Below, in pieces: positions 1 to 9,134 of a stretch of DNA of 64,000 nucleotides; within the stretch, counting starts at the first letter, position 1, and every line of letters begins with the position of its first letter. The position numbers were made by a program, and so were the translations under genes. A model generated the notes under the pieces. The model did not search any database, was not told where the DNA came from, and was given only the letters and a program-made list of their open reading frames with translations. This DNA comes from Aurantimicrobium sp. (GTDB lineage: Bacteria; Actinomycetota; Actinomycetes; Actinomycetales; Microbacteriaceae), in the NCBI GenBank assembly GCA_024644865.1, contig JAHEGZ010000008.1:1-64000 (forward strand), in the 5' to 3' direction.

Positions 1-183
1 GAAGTCGGGTCGACGAGCGAGATCTTCGATGGGATACCCGGTTATTGCCATCTCGGGGAAGGCAACGAGGTCTGCACCCGCGTCAAACGCTTCGCTGACT
101 CGGGCCGCAATAGCGGCGCTGTTCGCGGCAAAGTCACCCAATCGAGGGTTTGTCTGAGCGAGCGCAACGCGAAGAACCGGCAT
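1..183 (-). CDS. nadE: NAD+ synthase (glutamine-hydrolysing), N-terminal fragment
   Basis: The first 61 codons of a gene that runs off the left edge. The start MPVLRVALAQTNPRLGDF and the later stretch LVAFPEMAITGYPIEDL are typical of the N-terminal nitrilase-like amidase domain of glutamine-dependent NAD+ synthetase; the glutamate of FPEM is the expected catalytic Glu. The enzyme converts nicotinic acid adenine dinucleotide to NAD+ with ammonia released from glutamine. The ATG at 181-183 has no Shine-Dalgarno; on its strand a TAGGCT hexamer lies 7 nt upstream (191-196), as expected for a leaderless message. It is divergent from glnA2. The synthetase domain lies outside the window, so an NAD+ synthase call rather than another nitrilase rests on the N-terminus alone. 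Confidence 0.85.
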   Translation of the reverse strand, partial: MPVLRVALAQTNPRLGDFAANSAAIAARVSEAFDAGADLVAFPEMAITGYPIEDLARRPDF

Positions 184-189
184 ATTCAG

Positions 190-196
190 TAGCCTA
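190..196. promoter_or_regulatory. Shared divergent -10 element for nadE and glnA2
   Basis: TAGCCTA reads TAGCCT on the plus strand (about 30 nt before the glnA2 ATG) and TAGGCT on the minus strand (7 nt before the nadE ATG). Both fit the actinobacterial -10 pattern TANNNT. No convincing -35 was seen. Predicted from sequence only. Confidence 0.4.
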
Positions 197-225
197 GTAG
201 TGACCAACGAGAGGGTTAGAAAACC

Positions 226-1563
226 ATGGACAAGCAACAGGATTTCGTTCTGCGCACAATTGAAGAGCGCGGCGTCAAGTTCGTTCGACTGTGGTTCACC
301 GATGTCGTGGGCACGCTCAAGTCTGTCGCGGTCGCTCCGGCCGAAATCGAAGGCGCCTTCACCGAGGGTGTCGGCTTCGACGGCTCCGCAATTGAGGGCA
401 TGACGCGCTCCTACGAGGCCGATGTTCTGGCTCAACCAGACCCCTCCACCTTCCAGATTCTGCCGTGGCGCGGAGAGATCGATCCGACCGCCCGCATGTT
501 CTGCGACATTGTCACGCCCGATGGTCAGCCCGCTATCGCCGACCCTCGAAACGTGCTCAAACGAACGCTCGACAAAGCCGCCAAAAAGGGGTTCACGTTC
601 TACACCCACCCCGAGATCGAGTTTTACCTGCTCAACAACTCGGACTGGGAAAACGGCGGGGCGCGCCCGATTGACGCTGCGGGCTACTTCGATAACGTTC
701 CCGGTGGCACCGCGCACGATTTCCGTCGTCGGGCAGTTCGCATGCTCGAAGACATCGGCATTTCGGTTGAGTTCAGCCACCATGAAGCTGGCCCCGGCCA
801 GAACGAGATCGACCTTCGCTACGCGGACGCGCTGACCACCGCCGACAACGTCATGACTTTCCGCACGGTCATCAAAGAGGTAGCCATGGAGCAGGGCGTA
901 TACGCGACCTTCATGCCGAAGCCCTTTGCCGAGCATCCCGGATCGGGCATGCACACGCACATGTCGCTATTCGAAGGTGACACGAACGCCTTCTTCGAAG
1001 CAGGCGCTCAGTACCAGCTCTCGAAGACCGGTCGCCAGTTCATCGCCGGTCTGTTGCACCACGCTCCTGAGATCACCGCAATCACGAACCAATACGTCAA
1101 CTCGTACAAGCGACTCTGGGGTGGCGACGAGGCACCGAGCTTCGTCACCTGGGGGCACAACAACCGTTCGGCGCTCATTCGCGTGCCGCTTTACAAGCCG
1201 AACAAGAGCCAGAGCGCGCGTATTGAGTACCGCGCTATCGACTCGGCCGCGAACCCCTACCTGTCTTACAGCCTGCTGCTCGCCGCTGGACTAAAAGGCA
1301 TCGAAGAGGGCTACGAGCTACCGGCTGAGGCTCAAGACAATGTTTGGGAGCTCACCGACACCGAGCGAAAGGCCCTGGGCTACAAGCCCCTTCCGTCGAG
1401 CCTGCACCACGCTATTTCGATCATGGAAGAGAGCGAGCTCGTCGCCGAGACACTGGGCGAAAAGACGTTTAACTACGTGTTGCTCAATAAGCAGCGAGAG
1501 TGGGATGACTACCGCGCGCAGGTTACGCCGTTCGAGCTGCGCAACAACCTCGAGACGCTCTAA
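226..1563 (+). CDS. glnA2: Glutamine synthetase type I, GlnA2 subgroup
   Basis: Glutamine synthetase, forming glutamine from glutamate, ammonia and ATP in the cytoplasm. The 445-residue length and the N-terminus (FVRLWFTDVVGTLKSVAV) match the actinobacterial GlnA2 group rather than the 474-residue GlnA1. Active-site landmarks visible are GVGFDGSAIEG, the metal/ammonia region HHEAGPGQNEIDLRY, and the ATP-loop stretch FMPKPFAEHPGSGMHTH. At the site where regulated enzymes carry the adenylylated tyrosine (NLYELP-like), this protein reads NVWELT (Trp about residue 374), so it should not be controlled by GlnE although glnE follows by 6 nt. The purine-rich GAGAGGG upstream of the ATG serves as ribosome site. 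Some GlnA2-group proteins act on gamma-glutamyl-polyamines, so the substrate is not fixed by sequence. Confidence 0.92.
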   Translation: MDKQQDFVLRTIEERGVKFVRLWFTDVVGTLKSVAVAPAEIEGAFTEGVGFDGSAIEGMTRSYEADVLAQPDPSTFQILPWRGEIDPTARMFCDIVTPDGQPAIADPRNVLKRTLDKAAKKGFTFYTHPEIEFYLLNNSDWENGGARPIDAAGYFDNVPGGTAHDFRRRAVRMLEDIGISVEFSHHEAGPGQNEIDLRYADALTTADNVMTFRTVIKEVAMEQGVYATFMPKPFAEHPGSGMHTHMSLFEGDTNAFFEAGAQYQLSKTGRQFIAGLLHHAPEITAITNQYVNSYKRLWGGDEAPSFVTWGHNNRSALIRVPLYKPNKSQSARIEYRAIDSAANPYLSYSLLLAAGLKGIEEGYELPAEAQDNVWELTDTERKALGYKPLPSSLHHAISIMEESELVAETLGEKTFNYVLLNKQREWDDYRAQVTPFELRNNLETL

Positions 1564-1569
1564 CCGAAC

Positions 1570-4536
1570 GTGTCCGAACAGCTGTCGCTTGCCGCGATTG
1601 CTCGAGCTGGATTTTCGGATCTCTCTCAAGGGCGAACGAGCGTCGAGCTCCTAGCTGGCTTCGCGAAGATTACCGACGAAGATGCGGCGCAGTGGTATTC
1701 GCACGCGGCCGATCCGTCGCGGGCTGCTGTCGAGTTTGAGCGGCTTCGAGAGACACATCCCACCTCGGTCGCGCCTTTCCTCACTAAGCAGGAGTCTTTC
1801 GCTCGCCTGATTCGGGTACTCGGTGGATCACGTGGCCTGGCGGAGTTTATCCAGCGTCACCCCGGCTCTCTCCGGGCCATATCAAAACCCGTAACGCGGC
1901 TTCTGAGCCAGCAAGAAGCCCGCACCAAGCTCTGCGCGGCCGTGAAGTCGAAAGACTCAGTGGCGGCTCTGTCGGGCGACGAGGGTCGAGATGCTCTGCG
2001 CATCGCCTACCGAGAGCAGCTCCTCGCCGTGGCGAGCTTCGACTTTGACGCGCAGAATCCCATTACCGTCGTTGACGCGGTGGCTGCTGCGCTGGCTGAT
2101 CTTGCGGGTGCGGCCATCGAAGCCTCGCTCTGCGTTGCACGCGCTGATCTCGCGCGAGACTTTTCGCCCGCAGACATCGCTCTCGTTGATTTTGCCGTCA
2201 TTGGCATGGGCAAGTGCGGGGCTCGTGAACTGAACTATCTCAGTGATGTCGACGTAATCTTTGTGGGGCAGACGCTCGACGAGGAGTCGTTGACGACTGA
2301 ACGCGCGCTCACGATCGCAACTCGCATGGCACAGCTCACCACCCGCGGAATCTTCGAAGTCAGTCGTGAGCCGGGCCTGTGGGAGGTCGATGCCAATCTT
2401 CGCCCCGAGGGCAAAGATGGGGCGCTTGTTCGAACCCTCGATTCGCACTTGGCCTATTACGATCGCTGGGCTAAGAACTGGGAGTTTCAAGCACTTCTGA
2501 AGGCGCGACCCTTGGCTGGGTCAACCGCTTTGGGAGAGGCCTACATGGCTGGCGTTGCGCCCAAAGTCTGGTCTAGCGCGTCTCGCCCCGGTTTCGTCGA
2601 CCAAGTTCAGCGAATGCGCGAACGTGTAACCGAGAACATCCCCGCCGCTGAAGTTGACTGGCAAATCAAGCTCGGACCGGGTGGTCTCCGTGATATCGAA
2701 TTCACTGTGCAGCTGTTGCAGTTAGTTCACGGGCAGTCTGATGACTCCGTTCGTCTGCGTGGCACCATTGAGTCGCTCTCCGCACTCTCTCAGGCCGGGG
2801 TCGTCGGGCGCGCCGAAGCCTCGAGCTTCAGCAATGACTATCGGTTCTTGCGCGTGCTCGAGCACCGCATCCAGTTGCGTGATCTGAGTAGAACCCACCT
2901 CATGCCGCAAGATGAGGATGCGCAACGCGCTCTCGCTCGCTCCTCCGGGTTTGCTCCAACCGACGAAGCACTCGTTGAACGTTGGACCGAGGTAAAGCGC
3001 AACGTGCGTCAGCTGCACGAACGACTCTTCTACCGACCCCTGTTGGCCGCCGTTGCGAGCTTGCCCGAAGAGGGATACCAGCTCAGCACCGAGCAAGCGC
3101 AGGCGCGACTGGCGGCTATCGGATTCATGGATGCCAAAGGGGCTCTTGCACACATCGGAGCGCTCACCTCAGGTGTTTCTCGTCGAGCCACGATTCAAAA
3201 AGCGCTGCTGCCGGTGCTTCTGGAGTGGCTTGCCGCGGGGGCCGACCCCGATAACGGGCTGCTCACCTTCCGTCGCTTATCAGAGGCTCTCGGCGAGACG
3301 CACTGGTACCTGCGCATGCTTCGAGACAGCGTTGCCGCGGCAGAACGTCTCACACAAATTCTGAGCGGGTCGCGTTTCGTGACAGACCTGCTCGAGCGCA
3401 TCCCTGAGGCGGTTGCCTGGCTCGAAGACGATGAGGAATTACGCCCGCGAATTCTTGAAGAATTGGATGCCGAAGCTGCCTCCCTTCTCTCTCGTCACGA
3501 CGATGCCGAGTCTGCGGTCAAGGCCGTGCGCGCCATGCGGCGACGTGAGGTCTTGCGACTGGCTATGGCGGGAATTGTGCACGTTGGCACGATGGCACAA
3601 CTCAGTCAGGGACTCACTGACGTCACCACGGCAAGCCTGCGAGCCTTTCTCGACATTGCACAGCGTGAAGTCTCACCCGCGGTTGAGTTTGCCATCATCG
3701 CAATGGGTCGATACGGGGGAGCCGAACTCGGCTTCGGCAGTGACGCAGACGTGCTCTTCGTCTATCGCGCACAGACTGATGATGCTGAGGGCGCCCGCAA
3801 GAGCGCCGAAACGATTTCGTCACGCATGACTGAATTCGTGGCCGATGCTCGTCTCGCGCTCGAGCTCGACCTCGATCTTCGTCCGGAGGGCAAAAACGGT
3901 CCGAACGTGCGCTCGTTGGATTCCTACCGGGCGTATTACGAACGCTGGGCTTTGACCTGGGAAGCTCAGGCGCTGCTGCGTGCGGCTCCTGTTGCGGGCT
4001 CGCCGACTCTGCTTGCCGATTTTATGGAACTAGCTGACACGGTGCGATACCAAGAGAACCTGCCCGAGGTGGAGCTGCGCGAAGTTCGTCGTATAAAGGC
4101 TCGTGTGGAAAGCGAGCGTCTTCCCCAGGGGGCTGACCCCACACGGCATCTCAAGCTCGGGCGTGGGTCACTCAGTGACGTTGAGTGGACAGTTCAGTTG
4201 CTTCAACTGCAATATGGAGCCGCCTATCCCGAACTGAGAACTCCTGCCACGCTCAAAGCTCTTGAGGCGGCTGTTGAGCTCAAATTGATCACGGCTGAGG
4301 ATTGCTCCCGGCTGAGTAAGGCGTGGACACTTACCTCTCGCATCCGATCGGCGATGACGTTGTGGTCGCAAAGGTCGAATGATGTTCTGCCACGTGATGT
4401 CGCCGACCTGAATGGAATTGCCCGGCTTCTGGATTACCCCCGCGGGGGAGCGTCGCAGCTCGAGGAGGACTACCTCTCGACTACTCGGCGCGCACGCACT
4501 GTGGTCGAACGCGTCTTTTACGGCGTCGAGAAATAG
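1570..4536 (+). CDS. glnE: Bifunctional glutamine synthetase adenylyltransferase/deadenylase
   Basis: Controls glutamine synthetase by adding or removing AMP on its regulatory tyrosine. At 988 residues it has the full two-lobed GlnE layout: an N-terminal nucleotidyltransferase fold (metal motif LNYLSDVDVIFV, then LRPEGKDGALVRTLDSH), a linker, and a second copy (motif LGFGSDADVLFV, then LRPEGKNGPNVRSLDSY). In the family the N-terminal copy removes AMP and the C-terminal copy adds it. The GTG start lies 6 nt after glnA2, so the two are likely co-transcribed. Its probable target is the convergent glnA1, which carries the tyrosine. A strong hairpin follows the stop codon. Confidence 0.96.
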   Translation: MSEQLSLAAIARAGFSDLSQGRTSVELLAGFAKITDEDAAQWYSHAADPSRAAVEFERLRETHPTSVAPFLTKQESFARLIRVLGGSRGLAEFIQRHPGSLRAISKPVTRLLSQQEARTKLCAAVKSKDSVAALSGDEGRDALRIAYREQLLAVASFDFDAQNPITVVDAVAAALADLAGAAIEASLCVARADLARDFSPADIALVDFAVIGMGKCGARELNYLSDVDVIFVGQTLDEESLTTERALTIATRMAQLTTRGIFEVSREPGLWEVDANLRPEGKDGALVRTLDSHLAYYDRWAKNWEFQALLKARPLAGSTALGEAYMAGVAPKVWSSASRPGFVDQVQRMRERVTENIPAAEVDWQIKLGPGGLRDIEFTVQLLQLVHGQSDDSVRLRGTIESLSALSQAGVVGRAEASSFSNDYRFLRVLEHRIQLRDLSRTHLMPQDEDAQRALARSSGFAPTDEALVERWTEVKRNVRQLHERLFYRPLLAAVASLPEEGYQLSTEQAQARLAAIGFMDAKGALAHIGALTSGVSRRATIQKALLPVLLEWLAAGADPDNGLLTFRRLSEALGETHWYLRMLRDSVAAAERLTQILSGSRFVTDLLERIPEAVAWLEDDEELRPRILEELDAEAASLLSRHDDAESAVKAVRAMRRREVLRLAMAGIVHVGTMAQLSQGLTDVTTASLRAFLDIAQREVSPAVEFAIIAMGRYGGAELGFGSDADVLFVYRAQTDDAEGARKSAETISSRMTEFVADARLALELDLDLRPEGKNGPNVRSLDSYRAYYERWALTWEAQALLRAAPVAGSPTLLADFMELADTVRYQENLPEVELREVRRIKARVESERLPQGADPTRHLKLGRGSLSDVEWTVQLLQLQYGAAYPELRTPATLKALEAAVELKLITAEDCSRLSKAWTLTSRIRSAMTLWSQRSNDVLPRDVADLNGIARLLDYPRGGASQLEEDYLSTTRRARTVVERVFYGVEK

Positions 4537-4571
4537 CAAAGTGGCCGCCCCAAGAGGAGACGGCCACTTTG
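4537..4571. terminator. Bidirectional terminator between glnE and glnA1
   Basis: Perfect 11-bp inverted repeat (CAAAGTGGCCG at 4537-4547, CGGCCACTTTG at 4561-4571) with a 13-nt loop, in the 48-nt gap between two convergent genes. The A/T-rich stem ends can give a short U-tract in either direction. Confidence 0.85.
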
Positions 4572-4584
4572 TTAGCAGTGTCGA

Positions 4585-6009
4585 CTAGACGCCGAAGTAC
4601 AGCTCGTACTCGAAGGGGTGCGGACGCTGAGCGAGCGGCTTGATTTCAGCTGCGCGCTTGTAGTCGATCCAGTTCTCGATGAGGTCCTTCGTGAACACGT
4701 TTCCAGCGAGGAGGAATTCGTGGTCGTTTTCGAGGGCAACGAGTGCCTCCTCGAGCGAAGCGGGAACCTGAGGAATGTTCTTTGCCTCCTCGGGGGGAAG
4801 CTCGTACAGGTCCTTGTCTACGGGCTCGTGCGGCTCGATGCGGTTCTTGATTCCGTCGAGGCCAGCCATCATCTGAGCAGCAAATGCCAGGTAGGGGTTC
4901 GAAGCGGCGTCAGGAGCGCGGAACTCGATGCGCTTTGCCTTGGGGTTGGTGCCCGTGATGGGGATACGGATGGCGGCCGAACGGTTACCTGCCGAGTAGA
5001 CCAGGTTGACCGGAGCCTCGAAGCCCGGAACCAGACGGTGGAACGAGTTCACCGAGGGGTTCGTGAATGCGATGACAGCGGCGGCGTGCTTGAGCAGACC
5101 ACCGATGTACCAGCGTGCGATGTCCGAGAGACCGCCGTAGCCGTTCTCGTCGTAGAACAGCGGCTTGCCGTCGTTCCACAGCGACTGGTGGGTGTGCATA
5201 CCCGAGCCATTGTCACCGAAGAGCGGCTTGGGCATGAAGGTGGCAACCTTGCCCCATTCGTTGGCGGTGTTCTTGACGATGTACTTGAACTTAAGGATGT
5301 CGTCAGCGGCGTGAACCATAGTGTCGAAGCGGTAGTTGATCTCACACTGACCGGCGGTTCCCACCTCGTGGTGGCTGCGCTCGAGGATGAGGCCAGCAGC
5401 CTCAAGCTTCAGGCAGATGTCGTCACGAAGGTCGGCCAGCTTGTCGACGGGCGAAACGGGGAAGTAGCCACCCTTGTAGGGGGTCTTGTTGGCGAGGTTT
5501 CCGCCCTCTTCCTTGCGGCCGGTGTTCCAAGCGCCCTCTTCGGAATCAACCGAGTAGAAGCTCGTGTGCTGGTTCACTTCGTAGCGAACGTCGTCGAAGA
5601 TGAAGAACTCAGCCTCAGGAGCGAAGAAGGCGGTGTCGGCGATGCCGGTCGATGCGAGGTACTTCTCTGCCTTCTTGGCAACCTGACGCGGGTCGCGGTG
5701 GTAGATCTCACCGTTGCGCGGGTTGTAGATGTCGAAGATCATGATGAGTGTGCGCTCGGTGCGGAACTCGTCAATGTACGCGGTGGTGACATCAGGGATG
5801 AGCTGAAGGTCCGACTCGTGGATGTCAGCGAAGCCACGGATGGACGAGCCGTCAAACAGCTGACCAACGGTGAAGAACTCTTCGTCAACGGTCGACGCTG
5901 GGATGTTGAAGTGCTGCTGCACGCCGGGAAGGTCGGTGAAGCGAATGTCAAGGAACTTAACGTCAGTGTCCTTGATGAACTTCAGCACCTCAGATGAATC
6001 TTTAAACAT
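4585..6009 (-). CDS. glnA1: Glutamine synthetase type I (adenylylatable)
   Basis: Main assimilatory glutamine synthetase, 474 residues, the standard GlnA1 length. The N-terminus [19 protein letters not shown] and the sequence [10 protein letters not shown], with the regulatory tyrosine near residue 402, are diagnostic. Other landmarks are [24 protein letters not shown] and [15 protein letters not shown]. The ATG at 6009 was chosen because GGAGA lies about 9 nt upstream and the family begins here; an in-frame codon 42 nt further upstream would add 14 unrelated residues. It faces glnE across a shared terminator. A well-formed GlnR-type box lies 74-111 nt upstream, so nitrogen-responsive transcription is likely, with GlnE acting on the protein. 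Confidence 0.97.
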   Translation of the reverse strand: MFKDSSEVLKFIKDTDVKFLDIRFTDLPGVQQHFNIPASTVDEEFFTVGQLFDGSSIRGFADIHESDLQLIPDVTTAYIDEFRTERTLIMIFDIYNPRNGEIYHRDPRQVAKKAEKYLASTGIADTAFFAPEAEFFIFDDVRYEVNQHTSFYSVDSEEGAWNTGRKEEGGNLANKTPYKGGYFPVSPVDKLADLRDDICLKLEAAGLILERSHHEVGTAGQCEINYRFDTMVHAADDILKFKYIVKNTANEWGKVATFMPKPLFGDNGSGMHTHQSLWNDGKPLFYDENGYGGLSDIARWYIGGLLKHAAAVIAFTNPSVNSFHRLVPGFEAPVNLVYSAGNRSAAIRIPITGTNPKAKRIEFRAPDAASNPYLAFAAQMMAGLDGIKNRIEPHEPVDKDLYELPPEEAKNIPQVPASLEEALVALENDHEFLLAGNVFTKDLIENWIDYKRAAEIKPLAQRPHPFEYELYFGV

Positions 6010-6082
6010 GCCTGAATATCTCCAAAAGCGATGGATGGAAGAGGTTCTCAAAGGAGAACCTTTTGTAATCTATGTCTCGGGC

Positions 6083-6120
6083 ATAACGCACCCGTGACAC
6101 AAACGTTTCTACTATGTTAC
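6083..6120 (-). promoter_or_regulatory. GlnR-type operator upstream of glnA1
   Basis: Read on the minus strand the site is GTAAC-n6-GAAAC-n6-GTCAC-n6-GTTAT. The actinobacterial GlnR consensus is two copies of GTnAC-n6-GAAAC separated by 6 nt; three of the four pentamers match fully and the last is degenerate. It lies just upstream of a possible -10 (TAGATT) on the glnA1 strand. A GlnR protein is not encoded in the window. Confidence 0.75.
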
Positions 6121-6176
6121 GGCTCTGTGGTTCTGGGTAAAAATCCCTTGTGACGCTTGCGATTTAGACTGTGTTC

Positions 6177-6632
6177 ATGGCCAGCAATTCGCGCGCAAAT
6201 TCGAGCCCTTCAGCACAGCCCAGCACGTTCCCCGGCGAGCGTTTAGGGCTACCTCCCCAGGGGCCGCGTTCGGTCGGGCGCGTGGGCAGGCGTATCTTCG
6301 CTCTGGTTCTCGATTGGGCATTGGCGACTGTCATCACAAACGCGCTCACGGGCTCGTGGGACCCGGCTGCCAACGCGATGCCGACCCACCAGCTTCAGAC
6401 ATATGGCATGTGGGTGTTGCTGATGATTGTTGTCGTGCCCATTTTGGGCGGCACGGTTGGTCATCGATTGACCGGTTTGGCGGTAACGCCCCTGCGCGGC
6501 GGCTGGCCGGGAGTGTGGCGACCGATAGTGCGCGCGGTGCTGCTCGCGCTTGTCATTCCTGCGCTCATCTGGGATTCAGACCAGCGAGGATTTCACGACA
6601 AGGTTGCTGGAACGGTACTCGTTCGTAGCTGA
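6177..6632 (+). CDS. RDD family membrane protein
   Basis: Small integral membrane protein of 151 residues. After a polar, Pro/Ser-rich N-terminus it has GRVGRRIFALVLDWAL, the Arg-Asp pattern that names the RDD family, then two further hydrophobic segments (MWVLLMIVVVPILGG and VRAVLLALVIPALIW), and ends with SDQRGFHDKVAGTVLV, the typical C-terminal Asp-rich signature. The function of this subgroup is not established; some RDD proteins have been proposed as Na+/H+ antiporters. Its place between glnA1 and DUF4191 is conserved in actinobacteria. The ATG at 6177 is preceded by TAGACT with a 6-nt gap, which suggests a leaderless message; a GTG two codons earlier would abut that hexamer. Confidence 0.85.
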   Translation: MASNSRANSSPSAQPSTFPGERLGLPPQGPRSVGRVGRRIFALVLDWALATVITNALTGSWDPAANAMPTHQLQTYGMWVLLMIVVVPILGGTVGHRLTGLAVTPLRGGWPGVWRPIVRAVLLALVIPALIWDSDQRGFHDKVAGTVLVRS

Positions 6633-6649
6633 CTGCCTTAGCCTCGAGG

Positions 6650-7339
6650 TTAGCGAGGGCGACCGGCGCGTACCTTGCGTGGGTCGATTCCCTTGGGAAT
6701 GGGCATGCCCGGCGTGAGGCTGCCCAAACGGCTTGAGATGACCTGAACTTCACGCTTGGTGAGAGTGCGCTTTATCTTGCGAATCTCGCGAGGAAGAGCC
6801 TTGAGGGGGATCGAACTAGCGTCAGGACCGACATGCAGGATGTGGGTCGGAACGTTCGGCACGACGCGAGAAACCTTGCGGACCTCGTCGTCTGCCATTC
6901 GTGCGGTTCGGCTTGATGGACCTTCAGCGATGACCACAATTCCGCCTCGACCGATTGCGCGGAAAACTGCGTCGCGGTTTTTGTTGACGGCAACGGGAAT
7001 GTCACTCGTGATCCAGCCGCGTCGAAGAGCTGAGACGAGCACAGCTCCGGTCGCGCCCGGCTGTCCGGTCATCTGGGAATAGGCGGCAGCTTCAGCGCGG
7101 CGACCGAGAATGACCAACCCGAGAAGCAGACCTGCCAGGATGCCCAGCACGATCAGCAGAATGAGCGAGATGACGTTGCCGGCAAATACGACGAGTGCGA
7201 TAACTAATGCAATAGCGATCGGCCCCAGGAATGAGATCAGAACCAGCGGCAAAACTGCCTTGTCGGTTCTACGGGTCATTTGGAAGACCTGCCACATCTG
7301 TGCAATGCGACCGGGTTCTTTTTTCTTTGCCTGAGCCAT
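6650..7339 (-). CDS. DUF4191 membrane protein
   Basis: A 229-residue protein of the actinobacterial DUF4191 family. It has a basic N-terminus (MAQAKKKEPGRIAQMWQVF), two adjacent membrane segments at roughly residues 28-76 (VLPLVLISFLGPIAIALVIA and VISLILLIVLGILAGLLLG), and a cytoplasmic C-terminal domain rich in basic residues. The function is unknown. It lies directly downstream of lipA on the same strand, as in other actinobacteria, and is convergent with the RDD gene (17 nt between stops). A TATTCT hexamer 7 nt before the ATG suggests its own leaderless transcript. Confidence 0.88.
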   Translation of the reverse strand: MAQAKKKEPGRIAQMWQVFQMTRRTDKAVLPLVLISFLGPIAIALVIALVVFAGNVISLILLIVLGILAGLLLGLVILGRRAEAAAYSQMTGQPGATGAVLVSALRRGWITSDIPVAVNKNRDAVFRAIGRGGIVVIAEGPSSRTARMADDEVRKVSRVVPNVPTHILHVGPDASSIPLKALPREIRKIKRTLTKREVQVISSRLGSLTPGMPIPKGIDPRKVRAGRPR

Positions 7340-7394
7340 GCCTAAAAGAATACCTATTCAGTGAGAGTGCTATCGACGCCGAGCGGGGGCGAAG

Positions 7395-8378
7395 CTAAAC
7401 GGCCTGCGAGAAGCCGAGTTTCTCATCTGCGAGGTGGGACAGGGCCTCTGGAATCTCCCTACCCTTGGCGCGCATCGACTGTGCATAAAGACGCCCAGCG
7501 CGGTACGAGCTGCGAACCAGCGGGCCTGACAGCACGCCCAGAAAACCAATTTCTTCGGCCTCTTGCTTGAGCTCGATGAACTCCTCAGGGTGAACCCAAC
7601 GCTCGACCGGGTGGTGGCGAGGGCTCGGGCGAAGGTACTGAGTGATGGTGATGATGTCGGTGCCTGCGTCGTGCAGGTCGCGAAGAGCCTGAGAGACCTC
7701 GGAACGTTCTTCACCCATGCCAAGAATGAGGTTCGACTTGGTGATCATTCCCGCATGGCGACCTTGAGTGAGCACGTCGAGCGAACGCTCGTAACGGAAG
7801 GCCGGACGGATGCGCTTGAAAATGCGGGGGACGGTCTCGACATTGTGTGCAAATACCTCGGGGGCTGCGTCAAACACCTGCTGCAAGAATTCGGGCTTGC
7901 CCGAGAAGTCGGGAACGAGAATCTCGACGCCGGTGTTGGCGCACTGGCGGTGGATCTCGCGAACTGTCTCGGCGTATAGCCAGGCGCCCTCGTCGTCGAG
8001 GTCGTCGCGAGCGACACCGGTGACCGTGGCGTAGCGCAAGTTCATGGATGCCACTGACTCACCAACGCGGCGCGGCTCATCGGCGTCGAAGGCATCGGGC
8101 TTACCCGTGTCAATCTGACAGAAGTCACAGCGACGTGTGCACTGAGAACCACCAATCAGAAATGTGGCTTCACGGTCTTCCCAGCACTCGTAGATGTTCG
8201 GGCATCCGGCCTCTTGGCACACCGTGTGCAGGCTCTCGGTTTTGACGAGGTTTTGGAGTTTCATGTACTCCGGACCCATTTTTGCCTTGGTGCGAATCCA
8301 TTCGGGCTTTTTCTCGATTGGAGTTTCGGCGTTACGAACTTCAAGGCGCAGAAGTTTGCGTCCTTCAGATGGCTGCAT
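7395..8378 (-). CDS. lipA: Lipoyl synthase
   Basis: Radical-SAM enzyme that inserts two sulfur atoms into protein-bound octanoyl groups to form lipoyl cofactors. Both iron-sulfur motifs are complete: the auxiliary-cluster cysteines in [13 protein letters not shown] (about residues 54, 59, 65) and the radical-SAM triad CTRRCDFC (80, 84, 87). The ATG at 8378 was chosen because GAGGAAA lies just upstream and family members begin near this point ([14 protein letters not shown]); a TTG four codons earlier overlaps that ribosome site. The start lies inside the 3' end of lipB, so translation is probably coupled. Its likely substrate protein SucB is encoded 1.5 kb away. Confidence 0.96.
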   Translation of the reverse strand: MQPSEGRKLLRLEVRNAETPIEKKPEWIRTKAKMGPEYMKLQNLVKTESLHTVCQEAGCPNIYECWEDREATFLIGGSQCTRRCDFCQIDTGKPDAFDADEPRRVGESVASMNLRYATVTGVARDDLDDEGAWLYAETVREIHRQCANTGVEILVPDFSGKPEFLQQVFDAAPEVFAHNVETVPRIFKRIRPAFRYERSLDVLTQGRHAGMITKSNLILGMGEERSEVSQALRDLHDAGTDIITITQYLRPSPRHHPVERWVHPEEFIELKQEAEEIGFLGVLSGPLVRSSYRAGRLYAQSMRAKGREIPEALSHLADEKLGFSQAV

Positions 8379-9009
8379 GGGTTTCCTCAAATTGACGGGT
8401 GAAAAGTTCTTCGACGACGGGCAAAACTTCGGCCACCGTTATGTCTCGGCCAGCGATGAGCGACATCGTGGTGGCTCCAGCGTCGCGAATGCCACAGGCA
8501 ACGATGGATTCGTAGGCGACGAGGGAGTTATTGCAGTTGAGCGAAAAGCCGTGCATGGTGACGCCTTCACTCACGCGGATTCCAATCGCTGCGACCTTGT
8601 CGCGAGTAAGACCTCGCTTGACCCAGACGCCAGATCGGCCCTCGACTCGTTCTCCAACAATGTCAAAGCGTTCAAGGAGTTCGATAATCAGGCCTTCGAG
8701 CATGCGCACGTAGTTCACGACGTCGATGGGCTCGGCAAGCTTGGTAATGGGATAGCCCACGAGCTGTCCCGGACCGTGCCAGGTAATCATTCCACCCCGG
8801 TCGACATCAATAACAGGGGTGCCGTCGGTGGGTCGATCGCCCTGCTCAGTACGTTTTCCAGCCGTATAAACGCTGGTGTGCTCAAGAAGCAGGAGTGTGT
8901 TTGGAGCTGCTCCGTCGCTAACGTTTCGGTGGACCTTACGCTGTGTTTCCCACGCGCTCAGGTAGTCAACGCTATTGGCGCCAAATCCGAGGTGGGTAAT
9001 CTCAAGCAC
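8365..9009 (-). CDS. lipB: Octanoyl-[ACP]:protein N-octanoyltransferase
   Basis: Transfers octanoate from acyl carrier protein to lysines of lipoyl domains, the step before LipA. Family motifs are present: [18 protein letters not shown] (substrate pocket), the catalytic lysine region [21 protein letters not shown], and the catalytic cysteine in VACGI. Length (214 residues) is usual. The GTG start is preceded by TAAACT with a 6-nt gap (9016-9021 on the minus strand) and lacks a clear Shine-Dalgarno, so the message may be leaderless. The 3' end overlaps lipA by 14 nt. Confidence 0.95.
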   Translation of the reverse strand: MLEITHLGFGANSVDYLSAWETQRKVHRNVSDGAAPNTLLLLEHTSVYTAGKRTEQGDRPTDGTPVIDVDRGGMITWHGPGQLVGYPITKLAEPIDVVNYVRMLEGLIIELLERFDIVGERVEGRSGVWVKRGLTRDKVAAIGIRVSEGVTMHGFSLNCNNSLVAYESIVACGIRDAGATTMSLIAGRDITVAEVLPVVEELFTRQFEETHAAI

Positions 9010-9134
9010 GGCCTCAGTTTACTCTTCCTGACTGCGCATATTTATGCCTCCTGCACGGCCGAGCGTTGTCAGACTGCATCCACAGAGCTCCTGGCTGGAA
9101 CATCGTTCAACGATTCGTTTGAAACTCTGTCCGG

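Noticed and set aside
4618-5997. 459-codon plus-strand frame opposite glnA1
   Set aside because: Antisense shadow of a highly conserved gene with strong codon bias; no recognisable domain, ribosome site or promoter.
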